The notes beneath the pieces were generated by a model that ran no database searches, was not told the DNA's origin, and saw only the letters and a program-made list of their open reading frames with translations. From CAYLHB01 sp964383505 (GTDB lineage Bacteria > Patescibacteriota > Minisyncoccia > Phycocordibacterales > UBA12088): 9,238 nt of DNA. How positions within the stretch are numbered: the stretch's first letter is position 1; every line of letters begins with the position of its first letter. Positions 1 to 5,537 of the stretch are shown piece by piece. Both the position numbers and the translations under genes were made by a program. Location: assembly GCA_964383505.1 (NCBI GenBank), contig CAYLHB010000024.1, positions 1-9,238 on the forward strand. The letters run 5' to 3'.

Positions 1-373
1 CGGTTTCGACCGCAAAAGAGATGTCTTTGTAGTAGCCCCACGCGCGTGAAAGCGAGGGAAGGGAGCACATCGCAAGCGAGGTGGTGTACCCACGCTTCTC
101 GAGGTCTTCTAGAAGCTCCTTGAGGTGCTGGTTGTTGGGGCTTCGCACCGCGACCATGATTTTCTTACCAGCCTTCTGATAGGCGGCGGCTTCCGTGGAG
201 CGGGCTTTTTCCTCGGGGATGAGGCGGAGCGCATCGGTATTGACCGGCTCCCGTGAGAGGTCTATGTAGGGGAGGCCGTACTTCTGTGAGAGGATTTTCG
301 CGAGCTCCTCTTCTTCGTGTGCGCGGATGGTCTCCAGTTTCTTTTCCTGTTTGGTCTCATCAAAGTGCGGCAT
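1..373 (-). CDS. pilB: PilB/GspE-type type IV pilus assembly ATPase, N-terminal part (cut by window edge)
   Basis: The minus strand encodes 124 residues from ATG at 373 before running off the left edge. The stretch from about residue 25 to 105 has the pattern of the MshEN/GspE N-terminal domain: ILSQKYGLPYIDL near 27-39, LIPEEKA near 51-57, then KKIMVAVRSPNNQ near 70-82. This domain precedes the Walker ATPase core of PilB-like motors that polymerise type IV pilins at the inner face of the membrane. The ATPase core lies outside the window, so the family call rests on this domain alone. The first 20 or so residues are charged and rich in Glu/Lys. No Shine-Dalgarno site precedes the ATG, and a TACAAT box sits 7 nt upstream. 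The gene is divergent from the lipoprotein cassette. A related secretion ATPase such as GspE is the alternative. Confidence 0.8.
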   Translation of the reverse strand, partial: MPHFDETKQEKKLETIRAHEEEELAKILSQKYGLPYIDLSREPVNTDALRLIPEEKARSTEAAAYQKAGKKIMVAVRSPNNQHLKELLEDLEKRGYTTSLAMCSLPSLSRAWGYYKDISFAVET

Positions 374-380
374 TGAACGT

Positions 381-386
381 ATTGTA
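381..386 (-). promoter_or_regulatory. -10-like box TACAAT for the pilB-like gene
   Basis: TACAAT on the minus strand lies 7 nt before the pilB-like ATG, so transcription would begin at or next to the start codon. I see no convincing -35 box at 16 to 19 nt upstream. Support comes mainly from the same spacing recurring before other genes here. Confidence 0.4.
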
Positions 387-412
387 CCGCAGAAATGAGC
401 CGTCCCTTGGGA

Positions 413-441
413 TTGACTTCTAATATATTAGGTTGTATAAT
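413..441 (+). promoter_or_regulatory. Near-consensus sigma70 promoter of the lipoprotein cassette
   Basis: TTGACT (413-418) and a perfect TATAAT (436-441) are separated by exactly 17 nt. Transcription should start near 448-449, giving a leader of about 42 nt before the first lipoprotein ATG. This is by far the best promoter match in the window. Confidence 0.85.
420..431. promoter_or_regulatory. Perfect 12-bp palindrome inside the promoter spacer (possible operator)
   Basis: CTAATATATTAG is a perfect inverted repeat lying wholly between the -35 and -10 boxes of the lipoprotein promoter. A dimeric repressor bound here would block RNA polymerase. The sequence is AT-only apart from its ends, so it could also just be an AT-rich spacer. 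Confidence 0.35.
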
Positions 442-451
442 ATAAACAGGA

Positions 452-472
452 GTAACGCCATGGTGGCGTTAC
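452..472 (+). promoter_or_regulatory. Leader hairpin of the lipoprotein mRNA
   Basis: GTAACGCCA (452-460) pairs perfectly with TGGCGTTAC (464-472) around a 3-nt loop, or as 8 bp with a 5-nt loop. It begins about 4 nt after the predicted transcription start and ends 6 nt before the Shine-Dalgarno site. It has no T-tract, so it is not a terminator. It may stabilise the 5' end or tune access to the ribosome binding site. Confidence 0.55.
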
Positions 473-478
473 ACTTAG

Positions 479-485
479 AAGGAGG
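479..485 (+). promoter_or_regulatory. Perfect Shine-Dalgarno site for the first lipoprotein gene
   Basis: AAGGAGG lies 5 nt before the ATG at 491 and fixes that start. It is notable because most other genes in the window lack any such site. Confidence 0.85.
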
Positions 486-490
486 ATGCC

Positions 491-769
491 ATGAGGCGAC
501 CTTTCATGTTACTGCTCCTCATAGGAGGGGTGGTTAGTGGGTGTGTGTACCATCCTCCGGTACATCACTACCCATACCCTTCACCAAGTGCGCCAGCGCC
601 GACTGTGGATTTCTACAATCCTTGCCCACCCGGCCTCGTGTCCGATGCACGTCAGACGGGGTACCGTCGGGACGTGACGGTTGATGCCAGGGAGCGGTAT
701 GAGACGTGGTCGGACCGTGAGCGGTCGACGGTGCGGTGCGTGCACCCGGCTTACCATGAAAGGAGGTAA
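491..769 (+). CDS. Small His/Pro-rich lipoprotein of unknown family
   Basis: This is a 92-residue protein with a classic lipoprotein signal: positive N-terminus (R2, R3), a hydrophobic run (residues 5-15) and a lipobox V15-S16-G17-C18, so it should be lipid-modified at C18 and anchored outside the membrane. The mature part starts with a His/Tyr/Pro-rich stretch (H21, H25, H26 among prolines, to about residue 37), which could be an extended linker or bind metal. The rest is charged and polar, with two further cysteines (C45, C83) that could pair. I do not recognise the family. It is the first gene of a two-gene operon with its own promoter, leader hairpin and strong ribosome binding site. Its stop codon overlaps the Shine-Dalgarno site of the next lipoprotein gene. 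The lipoprotein call is firm; the function is unknown. Confidence 0.8.
   Translation: MRRPFMLLLLIGGVVSGCVYHPPVHHYPYPSPSAPAPTVDFYNPCPPGLVSDARQTGYRRDVTVDARERYETWSDRERSTVRCVHPAYHERR
759..767 (+). promoter_or_regulatory. Shine-Dalgarno site for the second lipoprotein gene, overlapping the upstream stop codon
   Basis: AAAGGAGGT ends inside the TAA (767-769) of the first lipoprotein gene and stands 4 nt before the ATG at 772. The arrangement favours translational coupling of the two genes. Confidence 0.85.
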
Positions 770-771
770 CA

Positions 772-1101
772 ATGCGAACCAAAAAGCTGTTTGTGCAGTT
801 GTTTATGGTTGGGATTTGCGCCCTCCTCCTCTGTGCATGTGGCACCGTGGTGGAGACGAGGACCACTATGGACTCGTACTACCACGAGAGGGAGACGCGG
901 GGCTTGAACCCATACCGTGCGTCTCGTCGCGAAGAGACAGAGGTGTTCTTCGATGGCGGGGGCTACCTGCGCTTACGGACGACCGTGAGCATCAATCGAA
1001 CAGCACCAAGTCGTGCGGAGTGGGTATACTACCCCGCACGCATCAAGTGTGGCCCACATGGATGCGTGACAAGGGCCCCAGCACCTCGCCGGCGAAACTG
1101 A
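772..1101 (+). CDS. Second small lipoprotein of unknown family
   Basis: This is a 109-residue protein with a lipoprotein signal: K4/K5, a hydrophobic segment (residues 6-20) and a lipobox L20-C21-A22-C23, giving lipidation most likely at C23. The mature part is polar and Arg-rich, with aromatic pairs (Y36-Y37, F59-F60, Y87-Y88). A C93-GPHG-C98 motif near the end could form a disulfide or bind a metal, and the tail is RRRN. I do not recognise the family, and it is not obviously similar to the first lipoprotein beyond the signal. Only 2 nt separate the two genes. The TGA stop lies in the loop of the operon terminator, so the last codons are written in the terminator stem. Export and lipidation are well supported; the role is unknown. 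Confidence 0.8.
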   Translation: MRTKKLFVQLFMVGICALLLCACGTVVETRTTMDSYYHERETRGLNPYRASRREETEVFFDGGGYLRLRTTVSINRTAPSRAEWVYYPARIKCGPHGCVTRAPAPRRRN

Positions 1102-1122
1102 TGTTTCGCCGGTTACTTTTTT
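1089..1122 (+). terminator. Intrinsic terminator of the lipoprotein operon
   Basis: CCGGCGAAAC (1089-1098) pairs with GTTTCGCCGG (1103-1112), a perfect 10-bp stem with a 4-nt loop. It is followed by TTACTTTTTT (1113-1122). The loop contains the TGA stop codon of the second lipoprotein gene. Confidence 0.9.
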
Positions 1123-1151
1123 ATCCCAGTGCTTTCGTATATGCTTACGGT

Positions 1152-1640
1152 ATGACCTTCCTCTCCCACTCGTTTGAGGATACCGCGAAGCTCGCTCGGG
1201 CGGTGCGGGCGTGGCTTGTCGCAAAACCGGACCTTCGCGGAACAGCTGATATCATTGCACTCCAAGGAAACTTGGGTGCGGGAAAAACACACTTCGTCAA
1301 AGCGCTCGCGCGGGCGTTTGAGCTTCCCGACCTCGTGACGAGCCCCACGTTTGTCATACAGAAGATCTACTACATGGAGGGGCAGGTGTACCAAAACCTC
1401 ATCCACATCGACGCGTACCGTCTCGAGTCGGACGCGGAGCTCCACGCGATAGGCTGGCACGAGGCGGCAACCGACCCGCACAACCTTATCTGCATCGAGT
1501 GGCCGGAGCGTGTGGGCTTAGCGGTGCCGGAGCGCGCACTGTGGCTTAGTTTTGAGGTGACGGGCGAGACCGACCGCACCATTACTGCGCACGGCCCGGG
1601 GAGTGAGGGGTTGGAGAAATTTCTACACGCTAGTAAGTAA
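1152..1640 (+). CDS. tsaE: TsaE, ATPase for tRNA t6A37 synthesis
   Basis: TsaE is a cytoplasmic P-loop ATPase that works with TsaB and TsaD to place threonylcarbamoyl on A37 of ANN-decoding tRNAs. The 162-residue protein shows the family marks: Walker A GNLGAGKT (39-46), the TSPTF motif (63-67), HIDAYRL (85-91) and IEWPERV (115-121) with the conserved Trp. Length is typical of the family. ATG 1152 is chosen because it places the usual N-terminus before the P-loop. The reading frame is open far upstream, but an earlier ATG at 1101 sits inside the lipoprotein terminator and is implausible. There is no Shine-Dalgarno site. A weak TATATG lies 8 nt before the ATG, compatible with a leaderless transcript. 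It is the first of three plus-strand housekeeping genes (tsaE, polA, holA-like). The partners tsaB and tsaD are not in the window. Confidence 0.93.
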   Translation: MTFLSHSFEDTAKLARAVRAWLVAKPDLRGTADIIALQGNLGAGKTHFVKALARAFELPDLVTSPTFVIQKIYYMEGQVYQNLIHIDAYRLESDAELHAIGWHEAATDPHNLICIEWPERVGLAVPERALWLSFEVTGETDRTITAHGPGSEGLEKFLHASK

Positions 1641-1661
1641 CTAGTATGAAAAAGTGCGTAG

Positions 1662-1690
1662 TGGAAATTGGAAATTAGATAATGGAAATT
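1662..1690. repeat. Short GGAAATT repeat cluster between tsaE and polA
   Basis: Three copies of GGAAATT (1663-1669, 1670-1676, 1684-1690) lie in the 64-bp gap, two of them preceded by T. The stretch is AT-rich in contrast to the flanking genes. It may be a degenerate intergenic repeat; I see no promoter-grade match in it beyond a GATAAT at 1678-1683. Confidence 0.5.
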
Positions 1691-1704
1691 CTGCACCACA
1701 CCAC

Positions 1705-4092
1705 ATGCCCAAATCCTCACCACCCACCCATACCCTCGTCCTTCTCGACGCCCACGCGATTCTCCATCGCGCGTACCATGCGCTCCCGGGCTTCACCTCG
1801 GCGACGGGCGAGCCGACCGGCGCACTCTACGGCCTCTCGCTCATGGTGCTCTCAGTGATTGAGACCCTTAAGCCTGACTACTTCGCCGCGTGCTACGACC
1901 TCCCGAAGCCCACACTCCGTCACGATGCGTACGGCGAGTACAAAGCGGGGCGGGCAAAAGCGGACGATGCACTCGTTGCTCAGCTTGAGCGAAGCAAAGC
2001 CCTCATTGATGCGTTTGGCATCCCACGGTTTGAGGCGGAGGGGTATGAAGCGGACGACCTTCTCGGCACCATTGTTGAAGCGACGCGCGACACACCCGAT
2101 GTGCGCGTCATTATTGCCTCGGGTGACATGGACACGCTTCAGCTCGTCGAGGGCGAGCGCGTGCAGGTCTTTACCCTCAAGAAGGGCATCAAAGACACGG
2201 TGCTCTACGACGAAGCGAAGGTGAGCGAGCGGTTTGGCTTCTTGCCGCGCCTCCTTCCCGACTACAAGGGCCTTCGGGGCGACCCGTCCGACAACATACC
2301 GGGCGTGCACGGTATCGGCGAGAAGACCGCCGAGAAGCTCGTGCAGACTTATGGCTCACTCGAGTCGCTCTTTATCGCACTTGCAAACGATCCCGCGTCG
2401 CTCACAAGCGCGGGCATTTCCACTCGCATGGTTGCGTTGTTAAAGGAGGCTCGGGATGAAGCATTGTTCAGTCGTGAGCTTGCGACCATTCGCAGAGATG
2501 CTCCCATTTCGTTTTCGCTTCCCAAAAAGCCGTGGCGAGAGACGGTGGATGTTCCCTCGCTTCTCGCGTTTCTGCATGAGCTTGGCTTCCGCTCGCTCGT
2601 GCCACGTGTGCGTGCGCTTACGGGAGAAGCTCCAAAGGAAGCGGTGGAAGAACAGGAAAAGGATGTCCCCAATGAGGCACAGGTTGTTGAAACCGCACTC
2701 GCGTTGTGGCTCCTTGAGAGCGACCGCACCAGCCCCACCCTCGACGATATATACGAGCATACACGCACGCAGTCTTTCGACATCGCTCGGGCACGCATTT
2801 TGAAGGAACTGCATGAGCGGAACCTCAGTAAGCTCTACGAAGACATCGAGCTCCCGCTCATGGGGGTGATTCGAGACATGGAGCGCCACGGTATCTTGAT
2901 TGACCGTGAGTACCTCAAGAAACTCTCGACGCGCTACCGAAAAGAGCTTGGTGAACTCGAGGCGAAGATACACACTTACGCCGGTCGCTCGTTTAACATC
3001 AACTCACCCCGCCAGCTGGGAGAGATCTTGTTTGACGAGCTGCACCTTGCGGGGGGAAAAACTAAACGCACCACGACGGGTCAACGCTCTACGCGTGAGA
3101 CGGAGCTTCAAAAACTCATAGGCGTACACCCCATTATTGATGATATTCTCGAGTATCGGGAACTTGCGAAGCTCCTCTCCACCTACATCGACGCGCTTCC
3201 GGAGCTCGTGGGAAAAGATGGGCGCATCCATGCACGTTTTGTGCAGACGGGTACCACCACCGGCCGTATTTCTTCGCAGAACCCCAATCTCCAAAACATA
3301 CCCATTCGCACCACACGGGGGGAGGCGATACGCGGCGCGTTTGTGGCACCCGAGGGGTTTGTGCTCCTCGCGGCCGACTACTCGCAGATAGAGCTTCGCG
3401 TGGCGGCCTTTCTCTCGGGCGACAAGAAGCTCATCGAGATATTCTCCCACGGAAGAGACATCCATACCGAGGTGGCTGCGGAGGTGTTCGGTGTTCCTCC
3501 CGAACATGTCGACAAGGAGATGCGCCGCCGCGCAAAGATCATCAATTTCGGCATCCTCTACGGTATGGGGGTGAACGCGCTCAAGGAGAACCTCGGCTCT
3601 TCCCGCGACGAAGCCCAGCGCTACCTTGATGAGTACTTCAAACGTTTTTCGGGCATCACGCGCTACCTCGACGAGGTCAAAGCGGAGGTGCACCGCACCG
3701 GTGCCACCCACACCTTTTTCGGACGCCGGCGTCAGTTTGAGGGAATACGCTCCCCGCTCCCCTACATTGTCGCCGCCACGGAGCGCATGGCGATAAACGC
3801 CCCCATTCAAGGCACCTCGGCGGACATTCTCAAGCTCGCGATGGTACGTATGGCGCGTGCGTGTGAGGAGCGCTCCCTTTTTGATGATGTGTACATGGTA
3901 CTCACCGTTCACGATGAGCTTGTCTTTGAGGTGCGGACATCGAAACTGCGCGAGGTGGCGCTATTGGTGAGGGAGACGATGGAGCAGGTTATGACGCGTG
4001 AAGAAACGCGCGGGGTTCCGCTCCTTGTCGACATCGAGTACGGCCCCAACTGGGGCGAGCTAAGAAAGCTCACGGACCAAGGTGACTTGTAA
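1705..4092 (+). CDS. polA: DNA polymerase I with 5' nuclease and polymerase domains, proofreading domain lost
   Basis: Pol I fills gaps and removes RNA primers in replication and repair. The 795-residue protein starts with a 5'-3' nuclease domain (about 10-300) keeping its metal ligands: D15, E115/D117/D118, D141/D143, and the helix-hairpin region around D193 and D196. A polymerase domain follows (about 378-795) with motif A DYSQIELR (558-565), motif B R607, K611, F615, Y619, and motif C VHDE with D737/E738. Between them are only about 70 residues, where E. coli Pol I carries its roughly 200-residue 3'-5' exonuclease domain, and no exonuclease acidic motif is visible. It should therefore not proofread. 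ATG 1705 is chosen because it leaves a normal N-terminus; an in-frame GTG at 1654 would add 17 residues encoded by the repeat-bearing spacer. No Shine-Dalgarno site is present. The holA-like gene follows after 23 nt. Confidence 0.95.
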   Translation: MPKSSPPTHTLVLLDAHAILHRAYHALPGFTSATGEPTGALYGLSLMVLSVIETLKPDYFAACYDLPKPTLRHDAYGEYKAGRAKADDALVAQLERSKALIDAFGIPRFEAEGYEADDLLGTIVEATRDTPDVRVIIASGDMDTLQLVEGERVQVFTLKKGIKDTVLYDEAKVSERFGFLPRLLPDYKGLRGDPSDNIPGVHGIGEKTAEKLVQTYGSLESLFIALANDPASLTSAGISTRMVALLKEARDEALFSRELATIRRDAPISFSLPKKPWRETVDVPSLLAFLHELGFRSLVPRVRALTGEAPKEAVEEQEKDVPNEAQVVETALALWLLESDRTSPTLDDIYEHTRTQSFDIARARILKELHERNLSKLYEDIELPLMGVIRDMERHGILIDREYLKKLSTRYRKELGELEAKIHTYAGRSFNINSPRQLGEILFDELHLAGGKTKRTTTGQRSTRETELQKLIGVHPIIDDILEYRELAKLLSTYIDALPELVGKDGRIHARFVQTGTTTGRISSQNPNLQNIPIRTTRGEAIRGAFVAPEGFVLLAADYSQIELRVAAFLSGDKKLIEIFSHGRDIHTEVAAEVFGVPPEHVDKEMRRRAKIINFGILYGMGVNALKENLGSSRDEAQRYLDEYFKRFSGITRYLDEVKAEVHRTGATHTFFGRRRQFEGIRSPLPYIVAATERMAINAPIQGTSADILKLAMVRMARACEERSLFDDVYMVLTVHDELVFEVRTSKLREVALLVRETMEQVMTREETRGVPLLVDIEYGPNWGELRKLTDQGDL

Positions 4093-4115
4093 CCCGACCA
4101 TTTGTATCCACTCCC

Positions 4116-4829
4116 ATGCTCTACGTATTCCATGGCACCGATGCAGTCGCAATACTCTCGAAGCTCCACGTGTACGTGGAGCGTTTGTGTGGCGAGGTGC
4201 CGGGCACGGAGGTGTTTCGTTTTGATGAGGATACGTACGCGCCCGAGGCGGTGAGAGAGCTCGCAGGTGCACGGGGGCTGTTTTTTGAGAGGCACGTGAC
4301 GGTCATCCGAGGCGCCCTTACCACACCTGGGAGTCGTGAATCGCTCATTGCGCTTCTGCCTGTGTTGAAGGAGTCTTCGAACGTGTTTGTGCTCCACGAG
4401 GGAAAGCTCGATGTTGCTTCAAAACGGGAGGTGGAGGAGCATGCAGAGAAAGTTGAGGAGTGTGTCGTAAAGGAAAAAAAGGGGCGAGCGTTCAATATTT
4501 TCGGACTGGGCGATGCGCTCGGGATGCGAGACAGGAAACTCCTCTGGGTGCTCTATGTGAAAGCACTGCGCGCGGGGCACGAGCCCGAGGAGGTACACGG
4601 CACCCTCTTTTGGGCGGTAAAGAGCATGCTCCTCGCGCACCTCACCGAGAGCCCTGAGGAGGCGGGGCAGAAACCTTTTGTGTGGGAGAAGTTTAAACGG
4701 TATGCGAAAGGGTACTCGAAAGAAGAGTTGGCAAATCTCTCGCGCGACCTGGTTGCACTCTACCACGACTCTCATCGTGGCCGCTTTCCCCTCGAGACCG
4801 CGCTTGAGCGGTGGGTGCTCATGCGCTAA
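4116..4829 (+). CDS. holA: Probable DNA polymerase III delta subunit (HolA-like), short form
   Basis: Delta is the clamp-loader subunit that opens the beta clamp. The 237-residue protein has the family's opening FHGTD (5-9, matching the LxGxD pattern at the start of HolA) and a domain I/II-like alpha/beta region with a probable sensor-like strand VFVLHE (90-95). A C-terminal helical part resembles delta domain III: FNIFGLGDALGMRD (126-139), then LFWAVKSMLL (164-173) and a final helix with LSRDLVALYHDSHRG (208-222). It is about 100 residues shorter than E. coli HolA. Such compact versions fit reduced CPR genomes, but the similarity is weak and this is inferred from pattern. Position directly after polA supports a replication role. 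There is no Shine-Dalgarno site before ATG 4116. The gene is convergent with the CNNM pseudogene, with no clear terminator between them. Confidence 0.6.
   Translation: MLYVFHGTDAVAILSKLHVYVERLCGEVPGTEVFRFDEDTYAPEAVRELAGARGLFFERHVTVIRGALTTPGSRESLIALLPVLKESSNVFVLHEGKLDVASKREVEEHAEKVEECVVKEKKGRAFNIFGLGDALGMRDRKLLWVLYVKALRAGHEPEEVHGTLFWAVKSMLLAHLTESPEEAGQKPFVWEKFKRYAKGYSKEELANLSRDLVALYHDSHRGRFPLETALERWVLMR
4163..4182. repeat. 20-bp near-perfect palindrome inside the holA-like gene
   Basis: GCTCCACGT (4163-4171) and ACGTGGAGC (4174-4182) are exact inverse complements separated by GT. It starts 47 nt after the ATG and encodes part of KLHVYVER, so it may be coincidental. As RNA it would fold as an 8-bp stem with a 4-nt loop. 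Confidence 0.5.
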
Positions 4830-4873
4830 CCAGTACGACTCCACACACTCATGCGTCCCGTGCAAAGCCGGCC

Positions 4874-5375
4874 TCAATCATCCTCGTCGAGGATTTCCTG
4901 CTGGATCACCTCTTCAATGATGTCTTCAAGGGTGATGATGCCGAGGAATGTTCCCACCTCGTCCGAGACAATCGCCATGTGCTGTCGGCGTTTGAGCATG
5001 TGCGCGAGCACGGTGTCGAGCAGGTCGGTTGGGCGAGCGCGGAGGTGTGTTTGCTTGTACACCTTGGTGTGACCGTTGGGGGAATAAGCTCCCCCAACAC
5101 AAATATGAGCCTGGTGGCGAGCTCGCTCGCGATAAGCGGCTTGCAATCGAGCCGAGGAACACCGTAAGTGCAGCATTCACCGCTACATTTCACAAAAGGA
5201 GCGAGGTGAGCAGCTGGTTGCCGCGCTCGCGTAGGGGAGCGATTCGTAGGGCATACTTGTTGCCTAAACGGGTTTTGCGCTTGAGCGCGTGCAGGTCAAG
5301 CGACACGTAGCCCAATGTTAAACCGGAAAATGTCGCAGAGAGCAACAGGAGAAATACTACGATAAGATACTCCAT
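4874..5375 (-). pseudogene. Broken CNNM (DUF21)/CBS-domain ion transporter
   Basis: The minus strand starts with a DUF21/CNNM N-terminus: a membrane helix (MEYLIVVFLLLLSATFSGLT), then LDLHALKRK, GNKYAL and RERGNQLLTSLLL. After 61 codons a TGA (5192-5190) occurs where the family has the Gly of a GNVAVN-like motif; NVAVNAALTVFLGSIAS continues in frame. One base is then missing near 5136-5140 and the reading continues in another frame as LIASELATRLIFVLGELIP. A third frame carries the end of a second CBS domain: TDLLDTVLAHMLKRRQHMAI, then DEVGTFLGIITLEDIIEEVI and the terminal EILDEDD. The rest of DUF21 and most of the first CBS domain are absent, so about half of a usual CNNM protein is gone. Intact members are membrane proteins linked to divalent-cation (Mg) transport. 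A TATACT box lies 14 nt before the ATG, or 8 nt before an in-frame TTG at 5381. Sequencing error could explain single lesions but not the large deletion. Confidence 0.85.
5075..5098. repeat. 9-bp inverted repeat at the deletion junction of the CNNM pseudogene
   Basis: GTTGGGGGA (5075-5083) and TCCCCCAAC (5090-5098) are exact inverse complements around a 6-nt loop, ATAAGC. The repeat falls where the GELIP motif of the membrane domain gives way to CBS-domain sequence in another frame. No T-tract follows on either strand, so it is not a typical terminator. Confidence 0.6.
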
Positions 5376-5389
5376 GTACAAACTGGGAA

Positions 5390-5395
5390 AGTATA
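5390..5395 (-). promoter_or_regulatory. -10-like box TATACT of the former CNNM gene
   Basis: TATACT on the minus strand lies 8 nt before an in-frame TTG (5381) and 14 nt before the ATG (5375). The -35 region is weak. It may be a leftover promoter. Confidence 0.35.
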
Positions 5396-5432
5396 GCGCA
5401 GGTTCTGCGAGAGTGCACCTAGTCTGCGGAAG

Positions 5433-5465
5433 TTATTCAGAACTACCGAACATGGCTTCCAGCAT
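5433..5465 (-). pseudogene. Possible N-terminal remnant of an HTH-type regulator
   Basis: On the minus strand, ATG 5465 opens a 10-residue frame, MLEAMFGSSE, before TAA. From memory, MLExxFGS is a common opening of small winged-helix proteins in Parcubacteria. A TATACC-like box lies 4 nt upstream of the ATG. Ten residues cannot prove a family, so this is a weak call. Confidence 0.2.
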
Positions 5466-5483
5466 GCCGGGTATACAAATGCA

Positions 5484-5511
5484 ATAGCTTAGTGTCCAAC
5501 ATACCTTAGTG
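5484..5511. repeat. Two 11-bp direct repeats, operator-like
   Basis: ATAGCTTAGTG (5484-5494) and ATACCTTAGTG (5501-5511) match at 10 of 11 positions with a 17-bp period. They lie just upstream, on the minus strand, of the possible HTH remnant, where a regulator might once have bound. Confidence 0.4.
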
Positions 5512-5537
5512 AACAATATGAACCCAACGTGTAATTG

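Larger units (their letters stand above)
5396..5537. other. Intergenic spacer between recJ and the CNNM pseudogene
   Basis: This spacer is less GC-rich than its neighbours. No tRNA, terminator or convincing gene is seen. It holds a 10-codon minus-strand reading frame and a pair of short direct repeats, listed separately. It may be a scar from another decayed gene. Confidence 0.5.

Noticed and set aside
681..1640. A 319-codon open frame that includes tsaE with a long N-terminal extension.
   Set aside because: The upstream part runs through both lipoprotein genes in another frame and through their terminator. TsaE proteins begin where ATG 1152 lies.
3004..3912. A 302-codon frame antisense to polA.
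   Set aside because: It mirrors the GC-rich polA codons, has no recognisable motif, and polA is unambiguous on the other strand.
5190..5192. UGA recoded as glycine, as in Gracilibacteria or Absconditabacteria, because the TGA falls at a conserved Gly of the CNNM family.
   Set aside because: TGA ends the second lipoprotein gene inside a clear terminator and is also the terminal stop of the CNNM relic. Further frameshifts and a deletion follow, and the other genes show no internal TGA. A nonsense mutation in a dying gene is simpler.
5396..5537. A tRNA or small RNA gene in the recJ-CNNM spacer.
   Set aside because: No cloverleaf, no T-loop pattern and no terminator hairpin with a T-tract could be found on either strand.
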